Positions 1 through 8,992 of a DNA stretch of 64,000 nt are shown piece by piece. Where the stretch lies: contig NC_134576.1 of the NCBI RefSeq assembly GCF_050947875.1, positions 54,006,255 to 54,070,254 on the forward strand, read 5' to 3'. Numbering within the stretch: position 1 is the stretch's first letter; the number at the start of each line of letters is the position of its first letter. The DNA is from Dermacentor variabilis. Taxonomy: Eukaryota; Arthropoda; Arachnida; Ixodida; Ixodidae. Below the pieces are notes generated by a model. The model was not told the origin of the DNA and did not search any database. It was given only the letters and a program-made list of their open reading frames with translations. The position numbers were made by a program, and so were the translations under genes.

Positions 1-2510
1 TGACTTGACACTGTCGTCAAAAGCAAATTTAATATCTTTGAGTTTAAGTACAGGTGCACCTTGCCGAGATTCATTTACAACCTGAGTTTCCCAATTTAGG
101 GGATCTAATCAAACAGTAAACAGATAACATGTTGTAAAGCTGCAGAAATATGGGCATAGATGTGTGGTCATTTTGGCCACCAGCCTGTCGGATAATCCCA
201 AAAAAGCGTACCAACAGGCCTTGGTTACGTTTTGCTGTTGAAACATATTTGAGACCGCACTCCTTTAGCAGGTATCTTTACAGTTCCAGTGCGGAAAAAA
301 TAGTCACACGAAGGCCCTCAGCGGTTTGCTCGGTTAGGCAACTTGCTCTTGAGATATTTCCTTTTTCCCATTTATTTGAGCAATCCAACGACGAGGCCAG
401 GACCCTCAAATCTCTGCTGCCAACGCTGATGCTTTCCTTTGGATGGTTTCAGTTGAGAGCATCAAAAAGATTGTTAAAAGCTTAGTGTGAATTCTGCTGT
501 TGCCTTGACATTTTCGAGCCCTTTTGTGCCTCACTCCGAGTAGAACTCTAAGCCTTTCGCTACACTCCAGCTGAACAACTGAGTGGCCAGCTTCACCCGC
601 ATTTTTTCGGTCGTTGAAGGGTTGATCTGGAACAAAGCTAATTTGTGGCAAACATGCAAATTTTCTGGCTGTTTAGAGTCCCCCATTTAGAGCCTGTCAA
701 AATGTACCCAGTGAACGCGATTGCCATTTACGCACAACACTTTCTCTGAAAGTAAACGCTTTCGAACGCATTTCATAAGATGCGGTGCGTTAGAAAACAC
801 ATATACATTGCGTTTCTCATCAATGGGATGACTGAAGCAGTTCCGGGACTGTTGCAATGCTCCAGTGACGCCGAACTCCTTCTACATTGCACGGTTCATA
901 TTTGCGCCATCACACACGACCACGCCATCTAAGATTCCCGCGTATTCAAGCAAAAGTATTGCAAACACTGCTGTCGGCTGAGATTACTTGTCGCCAAATG
1001 ACCGAAAGGGAAATACAAGCCCGTGGTCAGCAAGGTCGTCGCGGGCCGCTGAAGAACCTTCCTAATCAGTGAAGCCACTGTTGTCATCGTCTTCGAACGA
1101 ACTCGAATTTCCTTTCGGACGCGCATTTCGTAGTCGTCTTTAGTGGCCATCTTCTTCTTAAAGGCTGTGAAAAACCTCTTCTCAAAGCCACACCTGATTC
1201 TTATCAAGCAAAGGCACTTGCACACTGTCGTAACGCAAGGAAGGGTGAGCACCTGATTACCTCCCAGGAACGAGTATGCAGATCGGCTACGTATGAGCAA
1301 CAGCAAGCACATCAGAAGCCAATCCTCTGTGTACTGTCTACTTTTTTTGTTCGTCAACCTCGCTGCTGCTATACACTCCTTTACCGCAGTCAGCTGAGCA
1401 CTAGGGAAATCTATTGTGCGTAATTTCTCGCCCAGTTCTTCTTCTGGCATTTTTTGCATGTGGATATGACCTTCTGCTAGCTCCACCGACATTTTTAAAG
1501 CGGTTGAGCGGACGATTTTTGGACCTTTCCGGAGCATAATTTGCCCGACGCAATAGTGCAACTTTGTCCTTGCTCCGGTATGAAGTCAACGGACGCGTAC
1601 CTGAAGGCCCAAGCCTGCGCATTCTTTCTTCTGTTTTTTGCTGGTGCATTCGCAGGACGGTTGAAAGGCCAGAACATATGTGACATACTAATAAGTTCGA
1701 GCCACTAGGGTCAAGAACAATAAAGCATCTCTTGTGCCGCCATCTCTGGTTGTTCTCGAGATGTGCCCACTTTGTTTCAACGTGCCGGTACTCCAGAGCG
1801 CTCGGTCCACCATTGCAGTTTCGTCTTATCACCATGTTTCCTCTCATCAACATGCTCTAATATAGCCTTAACGTCACCAATAGTTGTTAAAAGTACCTTC
1901 ATACGGCACATCTGCCTTTGAAGCTGACCTGCGCATCACGGTTGTTTGCCAGCATATCTTCATGAATTTCAACAATTTTAGTGGTTGCCAAGGATGATGC
2001 GGGGCTCACTGGCGATAGGCATGCATCTGACAGTAAACGGCTTTCAGGTTTTTTGGTGCGCTCCAGCTGGGAGAAGACGACGCTTTTTACTTCTCCAAAG
2101 CCGAGCCGGTGGTATCCCCATGAGTTTGACGGAAGAAAAAACCGTGGTAAATCGACGAACAAGCTTGCGAATGCGAGCGTATGCAGAATTAGGGATGAGC
2201 TAGGACCAGCAGATTGAGGCATTTTATCACGTTTGCTAATCAAACGCATCCATGTCGTGCTCCGGTGCACTCGGCCACGCTTCGAAAGAGCTTCCATTAA
2301 CGCCACCACTGTCGTTGCTACACGAGGCTTCTCACTCGTTATGATCTTTCGATGCAACGCATCGTCTGTTAGAGTGCGACTGCGGTTGCCTTTCTGCCGG
2401 GCGCTTCCTTGTTTCCACTGTTTTCGATAAGTTAGCCGGGCTGTCGGCAAATCTTGTGGGAGCAGCATTGTCGCAAGGGATGCCTTTCGTGGAGCACTCA
2501 CCAAGGCGTG
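1..2510 (-). mobile_element. P-element-like (THAP9-type) transposase, copy A, decayed and cut by window edge
   Basis: On the minus strand, translated pieces at 2504-1899, 1853-1401, 1561-929 and 651-406 match, in the same order, the transposase pieces of copy B at 44-47.4 kb. They include the basic stretch after the THAP domain (KTRKRPAERQP-like at about 2440-2410), the YRHVETKW segment and the helical block ending in LLMCLLL. The frame changes repeatedly and the segment that carries the motif EMRV is shortened relative to copy B, so this copy cannot encode an active enzyme. Similarity to copy B starts near 2505, downstream of the THAP zinc finger, which is absent here. The first 60 bases match copy B near 46800-46860, so the element continues to the left of the window. 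P-type transposases are RNase-H-fold DNA transposases; assignment to this family rests on the THAP plus transposase pattern seen in copy B. Confidence 0.75.
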
Positions 2511-3064
2511 CCCTACAAACGAAGCTGTACAGGGTGATATGCACTGGACTAGTTTTGAAGTGAGAGAATCTCACAGTAAAATTGATTATGAGGAATGACT
2601 GAGGAATATGGAAGACAATGATTGGGCTGAGAGAGTGTTGAGGCATTTGTGCAAGAAAAAGCATTGATTCACAGTGGTGGATAAGAACTAGGAAGCTGAC
2701 CAGCAAGTATGCAGCCTGTAGAGTGAGCAGCACAGCAACGAAGAACGTCGAGCGGAAAGTTAGAGAGGCTCATATAATCTATTGCGGGCCGGCAGTTTAG
2801 AGTAAAGCTGCCATGATTAACTACTTAACCACTGGCCTACTTTAAGCTTTGGGTTGAGCGAGAACAGGCGGAAAGTAAACATTTCCGCAATAGCGATTAG
2901 TAAGACGTGATTGGAGATCAGTGGAAGAAAAGTAGGGAAACGACAAAAGACGGAGGCTCACAAAAGCATAGTCCATAATAGGGCGTCAGAAAATAAGTAT
3001 ATTGGAATTCATCATGTTTTATTTTCGTTTTTAACCTAGGTAGGACTTTACACAGTAGAATAGG
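2511..3064. other. no recognisable gene
   Basis: Between P-like copy A and the solo LTR there is AT-rich sequence with only short chance reading frames. I see no splice-consistent exon, repeat or RNA gene. Confidence 0.5.
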
Positions 3065-3135
3065 AAAAGCTTGGTGGCGCAGCCCACCGCCCCATTCTAA
3101 AGGGGACTCTCGTAACATCCATCCATCCAACGGTG
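3065..3135 (+). repeat. fragment of dispersed repeat with CATC-rich tail
   Basis: The run ttggtggcgcagcccaccgc followed by a short AAAGGGG block and a (CATC)n tail resembles the tail of a dispersed retroelement that I recall from tick sequences. Only this short piece is visible, with no second copy in the window, so the assignment rests on recall. Confidence 0.3.
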
Positions 3136-3170
3136 GGCGACAAAGGAATTTCAAACGTTGCCTTTCCTTT

Positions 3171-3175
3171 GACTC
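3171..3175. repeat. left target-site duplication gactc
   Basis: This 5-bp direct repeat pairs with 4286-4290 and bounds the solo LTR exactly. Confidence 0.8.
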
Positions 3176-4285
3176 TGTGATGACCCACTTATGGGCAAAG
3201 GTTCGTGTTCTCAATGTTTTAGCGGTTCTCTTAGGCGGAGCCTCCGAGAACCCAATTGAGGACGAAGCCGTTGGTTCGGACACACACACAAAGACTTTTA
3301 ATCACACACAAAAGAAGCATAAAGCAAATAAAAAGAAACAGAAAACATGCTTGAAATACACACTCAAAAAAATAACATTGCGGTAAGGAACGCTCTTATA
3401 GGGCTTGCACGAGGTTAACGAGGGTGCGAGTTCGGGCTTGCCACGAGGGCGGGGACGCGTCGCAGTCTCGACGCGGCAACGCGGCGACAAGCTGGCAGAA
3501 GGAGTGGCGCCGGCCTCACCAACGGTCGTGGCGTAGGCTGACCGACCGGGCGCCGGGAGCGCGCCAGCTCTGGCGAGGCGAGGTAACGCTGGCGGCTGTG
3601 TGGCAGGAGTGGACGGCGGCGGCGTTCTGGCCGGGCAGAGAGCTCGGGCCCGTAGCCCGACTGCTCCCCTCTCGCCCACGAGCACGGAAGCTCGAACGCC
3701 GGCCTCGGGCAGCAGGCGGCACGGCAGACGGGGCGGCGTTCTGGCCGGGCAGAGAGCTCGGGCCCGTAGCCCGACTGTTCCCGTCCTGCCCACTGGCGCA
3801 AAAGCTCACCGGCCTTGAGGAGCTGGCAGCACGCTCAGGTAGACGGGCGACGCACAGGAACAGGTTGGCAGGAGGCCCCGGGCGGGTGAAGTCCTGGTGG
3901 GCTCGGGACCGGAACCCGACGGCCCGTCTTCAACGCCCGCTCCGGTGGTTGACCTCCTCCTGCCGTCGTTTCCTGGGACGATCCTGGCGTCTCCCCGGCG
4001 TCTCCCTGCGTGCCCTCTTGCGTGTCGCCCCCCGTTCTGCCAGCGCACCACGCTTTTTGTCGTCGTCTGGCCGATTTGGCATTTACTGATTGGCTGCCCG
4101 ACGCCCCGTGGTCTTTTCTCATTGGTTGCTTTTTCCTTTTGTTCTCTTTCCTGCGCCGCGCGTTCACGTGCCGGGCGCTCTTCGGCGTCGTCGTTTTTCT
4201 TCTTCCAGCTCGCCACGCGTGCACTCAGCGTCGTCTGCTCTCGACCGTCCCGAACCCCGCACCGTGTCGCGCACCACACATCACA
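3176..4285 (-). mobile_element. solo LTR, GC-rich, copy 1 (1110 bp)
   Basis: The element starts TGTGATGACCC at 3176 and ends CACACATCACA at 4285, so it has TG...CA ends with a 7-bp inverted repeat (TGTGATG). The same five bases, gactc, flank it at 3171-3175 and 4286-4290. TG...CA ends with a 5-bp TSD are the signature of retroviral-type integration, and no internal coding region is present, so it is best read as a solo LTR. Minus orientation is inferred: that strand has two CCAAT boxes 32 bp apart near its start (4089-4093 and 4121-4125) and an ATTAAA polyadenylation signal (3297-3302) followed by a GT-rich stretch near its end. A second copy lies at 61819-62828. The apparent proline/arginine-rich reading frames in this GC-rich DNA are probably not genes. 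Confidence 0.82.
3621..3848. repeat. 114-bp tandem duplication inside solo LTR 1
   Basis: The block beginning ggcgttctggccgggcagag occurs at 3621 and again at 3735, a period of 114 bp. Solo LTR 2 has a single copy (around 62258), so the duplication is specific to copy 1 or was lost in copy 2. It accounts for the 100-bp length difference between the two LTRs together with small indels. Confidence 0.75.
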
Positions 4286-4290
4286 GACTC
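4286..4290. repeat. right target-site duplication gactc
   Basis: Partner of 3171-3175. The run of C that follows (4294-4302) belongs to the flank, not to the element. Confidence 0.8.
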
Positions 4291-5595
4291 GAACACCCCC
4301 CCCCTCCATGCAGTATGCCGGACAGCAGCAGCAGTGGGAAAGCCGAAGGAGGAGGGAAGGACAGGTTTGCTTTAATAAACGAGTACTTGAATTAATCACA
4401 AATTAAATCCAAATGAAACATTCTCGTTGGCCCCCTTTGGGCTCCTTTCGTCCTGACCTTCTTGGTTCACTATAACATGTGATGGCTGTGTTAGGGTTCA
4501 AAATGCACAGGCTGGCCAGCCACCATGCTGTAATCAGTTCAGATACTTTTACTTGAACATGACCTCAAGTATGGGTCGCTTTAAAAAATGTATAAGGAAA
4601 GTGCTTTAAGTTTGATCATGAAAGTGGGGAGCCCTACTGCTAACCTTGCAGAACGCATAAAATTATGGATGAAAGGAGCATTCAATACTTTAAAAAGATC
4701 TGATAGTTAATCGAGAAACATTTGAGTTTACTATGGATTGCATTAACGTACCAGCATTTTTTTGCTGAATTTATCACGCTGGTGCGTAGAGCTCATTAGG
4801 GACGCTTGAAGACATAGCTCAGTAGTGTACATACTGTAACGTTATCGATTGTTTGAATAATGGTTTTTTGCAATGGGTGTCACTACCTGACGCTTCTAAA
4901 CTGCATCACCCATAATACACTACCAACTTGCTGTCAATTTCATCTTCGTGGCACAAACATGCTTTTTTAAACTACGCTTGTGATGAACTGGTACAGATGT
5001 ATAGGTAATTTGGCATATTGGATGTGTGCAACCTATAGATGCTGAAACTTAGGTACACGTCATGCATATCAGGCCTCTGATTTTCATCAAATATAGAACT
5101 GCTTTTTCATGAAATTGACCAAGTTGTATGTTGGGCTTGTGGGTACGGCATGATGGGAGCAAAAGGCGTAGGGCACCAGAAACTGGAGAAAAGGACATAC
5201 TATCGCATCGCCAGCTTTGGTGATGAGATGGCTGGTAAAGAGTTGGAATTCATGTGCCTGGCATGATTTTTTTTCGCAAGATGACCCATACTGTCACGAG
5301 TGGTGCTATCGGGGTACTCAGCACATGTTCTTTGCAGCCGAGTGAAGAGTATGCTGTGATCGCGCAATTTGTGTGGTCATGTCCTTTTGTTCGCTTTCGG
5401 GTGGGCTACGCCTTTTGCCTCCATCATGCTATTTCATGTAGTTCTTTCATTGTAGCATGGAAAGTTTTTTAGGAGTCTCGTATAATGCCTATAAAAGGGC
5501 AAACATTTTTATTTCGCCGATTTCTGCTAGCACACTACAAAATAGTCCGACAAATTGCCCTTCACTTGAACGACACTTTTGACAAAGTCCATGAA
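4291..5595. other. no recognisable gene
   Basis: AT-rich sequence with short frames only, for example 72 codons at 5254-5472 with no recognisable motif. I see no repeat shared with the rest of the window. Confidence 0.5.
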
Positions 5596-5998
5596 TATGT
5601 AATTTCTGTATGACATGAAAACCTGCAAATAACTTTTGTTTTGCGAATAGTAGCGGTTGCTTCATAATTAAACTCTAAAATACCACCACACTGATAAGCA
5701 GAATAATATTTTACTGCACCTTTGGCGCTGCCATGGGATGTTGAGCTATCATCAGCAAATCCCACACTATGATAACAGCAATGAATATTACTTCGGTCCA
5801 ACTGCCATTTCGTAGCATATTCTCTAAGGGACCCTTGGCTGTATACCATTTTTTAAAACCAATTGCTATAAACGAATGACAAACTGAAACTGACCGTCTC
5901 ATTGTTGGTTTATACCATATTCATTTGTTAAATGCGGTTACATGTGTTGCATGATTTTTTTTGTACTAGAACCTTAGTTTAACACGTCTTCGTTGCAG

Positions 5999-6200
5999 TC
6001 CCTACGCTAGCAACGCGGCTGCAAGCAGCGTACGCTACTCTTGAGGCCTGGAAGTCAGCAGCCCGTGTGGCCAGACAGACTGGCAGAAGCGAGGACATTG
6101 CCGTCTTAGCCACGCGGAAAGTAGACGGTCGACAGGCAGTGGATGAGCTTCGAGTGAGGTCGAAGGGCTACATGATATATAAGGGGCGTAGCCCTTCATT
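5999..6200 (+). CDS. candidate exon 1 of tandem exon array
   Basis: The segment opens directly after acgtcttcgttgcag and reads with two bases of a split codon first. Its peptide contains LATRLQAAYATLEAWKSAA and then GRSEDIAVLATRK, homologous to exons 2-4 (shared patterns L-x-x-AWK-x-AA and SEDIAxLATRK). It diverges after about residue 50 and reads on without the stop found in the others. The peptide is hydrophilic and should form helices; no known domain is recognised. It is the most divergent member and is open throughout, which argues against simple decay. The right boundary is uncertain; I end it at the start of the GT tract. Confidence 0.5.
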
Positions 6201-6678
6201 GTGTGTGCGTGTGTGTGTGTGTGTGCGCGCGTGCGTGAGTGCGTATGACATGAAAACCTCGAAATAACTTTTGTTTTGCGAATAGTAGCGGTTGCTTCAT
6301 AATTAAACTGTAAAATACCACCACACTGATAAACAGAATAATATTTTACCGCACCTTTGGTGCTGCCATGGGATGTTGAGCCATCGTCAGTAAATCGCAC
6401 GCTATGATAACAGCAATGAATAGTACTTTGTCCAACTGTCATTTCATAGCATATTCTGAAAAATTAACTATGGCAGTTGATGACAACAAGGGTCGTGGTG
6501 CAGTCTCTAAGGGACCCTTGTCTGTATACCATTGCTTGTAACCAATTATGAACGAATGACAAACTAAAACTGACCGTCTCATTGTTCGTTTATAGCATAT
6601 ACATTTGTTAAATGCGGTTGCATGTGTTGCATGATTTTCTTTGTGCCAGAACTTTACTTTAACATGTCTTTGTTGCAG

Positions 6679-6862
6679 ACCCCAGTCTTGCCAACCGCTT
6701 AAACGCAGCTTTCAACTCCCTGGATGCTTGGAAAAGGGCTGCCATCCGCGTGCGACACCACCACAACAGCGAAGACGTTGCGGCCCTTTCTGCAAGGAAG
6801 AGCGAAGGCAGACAGGCGCTGCAAAATCTTCGCAATGAACTGAACACGGTCCAAGCGATATA

Positions 6863-6863
<1 letters not shown>
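6679..6863 (+). CDS. candidate exon 2 of tandem exon array
   Basis: It follows the acceptor-like tctttgttgcag and reads in the same phase as the other units. The peptide contains LDAWKRAAIRV, then SEDVAALSARKSEGRQAL and a final NLRNELNTVQAI before TAG at 6861-6863. No good GT donor occurs at the end; the first GT is in ATATA|GTGTG, at the start of the microsatellite. It may be a terminal exon with its own stop, or it may use the GT repeat as donor. Unit length (185 nt to the stop) is identical in units 2-4. Confidence 0.55.
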
Positions 6864-6899
<36 letters not shown>

Positions 6900-7190
6900 T
6901 GCTTGCGTGCGTATGACATGAAAACCTGGAAATAAATTTGTTTTGCGAATAGTAGCGGTTCCTTCATAATTAAACTGTAAAATACCACCACACTGATAAA
7001 CAGAATAATATTTTACCGCACCTTTCTTGTCTGTATACCATTTGTTGTAACCAATTATTATGAACGAATGACAAACTAAAACTGACCGTCTCATTGTTCG
7101 TTTATAGCATATACATTTGTTAAATGCGGTTGCATGTGTTGCATGATTTTCTTTGTGCCAGAACTTTACTTTAACATGTCTTTGTTGCAG

Positions 7191-7375
7191 ACCCCAGTCT
7201 TGCCAACCGCTTAAGCGCAGCTTTCAACTCCCTGGATGCTTGGAAAAGGGCTGCCATCCGCGTGCGACACCACCACAACAGCGAAGACGTTGCGGCCCTT
7301 TCTGCAAGGAAGAGCGAAGGCAGACAGGCGCTGCAAAACCTTCGCAATGAACTGAACACGGTCCAAGCGATATAG
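7191..7375 (+). CDS. candidate exon 3 of tandem exon array
   Basis: Almost the same as exon 2. I see two base differences: one changes Asn to Ser near residue 8 and one is synonymous. It has the same acceptor, the same TAG and a GT tract immediately after. The near-identity shows a recent duplication, and the open frame is kept. Confidence 0.55.
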
Positions 7376-7381
7376 TGTGTG

Positions 7382-7413
<32 letters not shown>

Positions 7414-7468
7414 TGTGTGCGTGTGTGTGTCTTTGTGTTTGTGTGTCTTTAACATGTCTTTGTTGCAG

Positions 7469-7653
7469 ACGCCGCGCTGGCCGACTTCTTAGACACAGCG
7501 TACAACGCGCTGGATACGTGGAAGGGCGCAGCGGTCCGCGCCAGACACTCCCACCGCAGCGAAGACATCGCCGCTTTGGCGACACGCAAGAGTGAAAGCC
7601 GACAGGCGCTCGAAAATCTTCGTGCGGAACTCCAAACGCTCCAAGCTATATAG
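7469..7653 (+). CDS. candidate exon 4 of tandem exon array
   Basis: It starts after tctttgttgcag and ends ...LQTLQAI then TAG. Against exon 2 it keeps LDxWKxAA, SEDxAAL and the RKSExRQAL core, while many third codon positions differ, for example in leucine, alanine and arginine codons. That pattern points to selection on the protein. The function is unknown; the 60-residue, Ala/Leu/Arg/Glu-rich peptide suggests an amphipathic or coiled-coil helix pair. Confidence 0.58.
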
Positions 7654-7691
7654 TGTGTGTGCGTGCGTGTGTGTGTGCGTGTGTGTGTATG

Positions 7692-7723
<32 letters not shown>

Positions 7724-7763
7724 TGTGCGTGCGTGTGTGGGTGTGTGTGTGGGGGGGGGGGGG
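7654..7763 (+). repeat. GT-rich microsatellite ending in poly-G
   Basis: Alternating (GT)n and (GC) steps, then about a dozen G residues at 7751-7763. It produces long Cys-Val and His-Thr frames on both strands that are artefacts. Comparable tracts follow the other three exon units. Confidence 0.9.
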
Positions 7764-7775
7764 AGTGCATGCAAC

Positions 7776-8860
7776 CGCGATAAACTTTGGAGACTCCCTC
7801 AACAAAACAAACGGATGGAACTACGTGGGCCCTGTGTCAGATATGGTCGAGCACTGCGCTGAGGGCTGTCACCACCTCGTCAACTGCTGCTCGTGCAACA
7901 ATCCCGTCGCCAGAATGAGCGTCTTTTGGCTCACTTGCGGGGTGGCTGCAAGTCGGACGTGCCAGCCACGAACCAGGCGCGTACGTCGTCCGCTAGCGGC
8001 GGCCCCGACGCCGACGGTTCTCTCGCCACACTGCTGAGCAAGATCGACAACTGGGAGAATGGTCTGACGAGGACAAATCAGCTCGAAGAAATGCTGCGCG
8101 AACGGATTAGCGTCGCTGCGCAGCCACTACCGGTTCTCGGTGACAAAGTCGCTGGAACAACTCATTGACGGCCGGACACCACCACTGCGGTAGGCACTAC
8201 CACACAGGCCGGCGGAGAACGACAGCAGCCCGACGTCGTGTCGGCTTCGACGTCTCCGTCCGAAGAGAACGCTACGCCAGTAGCCAACCGTGACGCTGCG
8301 GTGGCAGACTCCCCGACCCAATCAAGAGATCAGTCGCCCTCCGAGCCTCTCACGAACGGCCTCAATGGTGAGCCCGAAGCTGTGGTCGAGTCAACGACAC
8401 CTTCAGATGCTGCCGAAGCGCAGCCCAGACCAGAACCGAAAGCCTTTTTCACTTACGACTGGGTGATCAAACCCCTCCGCAAGTACCGTAACGCGCCCCT
8501 GCAGGTCTTCACGACCAACGTACTCACTGTGGGCGAAAAGGGGGACAGGCTGAGGCTGGAAGGCAAGTTCCACGACCTGTCTTCACCTGTCTCTTCACCT
8601 CGGGCTCTACTTGAGGATTGTCAGGGGTCCCAACGACGCCTGTCTCGAATGGCCGTAAAACCGCAAGTGCTCCTTCGTGGTCCTCCACCATAAGCAGCAC
8701 CCCAGAGACGTAAGCTACGACGCTTTTTGGCCAAATGAACATCCAGAAAAGGCATAACGCGGCCAACACGGTTCTGAAGCGGCCGAAAAAGGATAAAGAC
8801 AGCATCGGCCTTGACAGGTGTCTGTCGGTCGCGCAAACGCTGCAGAGTGTCAAGAACAAC
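7776..8860 (+). pseudogene. TRAF-like protein pseudogene (TRAF zinc finger, linker, MATH domain)
   Basis: TRAF proteins are cytosolic adaptors of TNF-receptor/Toll-type signalling. Reading the plus strand gives NGWNYVGPVSDMVEHCAEGC, then a Cys/His pattern CCSCNNPVAR...LLAHLRGGC typical of TRAF-type zinc fingers (about 7800-7950). A Ser/Pro/Glu-rich linker with a short heptad-like LEEMLRERIS follows. The end contains FTYDWVIKPL, LRLEGKF and then LYLRIVRGPNDACLEWP with FVVLHHKQHPRDVS, which fits the MATH fold. The frame shifts between the zinc-finger halves near 7910 and again near 8580. Stops interrupt at 8166-8168, directly after LEWP, and after HPEKA. It is therefore non-functional. TRAF-like genes are numerous in ticks as I recall, so a decayed duplicate is plausible; absence of introns in the visible part would also fit a retrocopy. 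Confidence 0.72.
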
Positions 8861-8992
8861 GAATTGTCAAGAATAGCGAATGCAGGGTGCGCTTCGTTGT
8901 TGAGTGAAGTGCTCACCACCTGTCGGGATACGACAGACTTGCTTCCAGCTCTTGGACTCTTTTTCTCGAGAGCGGTGACGAAGCATTTTTAG

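Larger units (their letters stand above)
5600..7660 (+). repeat. tandem array of four intron-plus-exon units
   Basis: A block containing taccaccacactgataa and neighbouring sequence occurs at about 5600-5830, 6247-6450 and 6915-7030. Each block leads into an acceptor-like cgttgcag or tgttgcag, an open exon-like segment, and then a GT-rich microsatellite (6201-6240, 6864-6905, 7376-7446, 7654-7750). Exon starts are at 5999, 6679, 7191 and 7469, so spacing shrinks from 680 to 512 to 278 bp. The third unit has lost part of the intron block and the fourth lacks nearly all of it. This is tandem segmental duplication of an exon with its upstream intron. Units 2 and 3 are nearly identical and therefore the most recent pair. 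Confidence 0.85.

Noticed and set aside
3176..4285. Harbinger- or CACTA-type DNA element, because of the short inverted repeat
   Set aside because: TSDs are 5 bp in both copies and the ends are TG...CA, which fits LTR integration better than 3-bp-TSD DNA transposons.
3302..4406. Several long overlapping reading frames on both strands, rich in Pro, Arg and Ala
   Set aside because: They lie in GC-rich solo-LTR DNA where stops are rare; frames on all six readings are long and copy 2 does not keep them.
7171..7862. His-Thr and Cys-Val repeat proteins
   Set aside because: They are translations of the (GT)n tracts.
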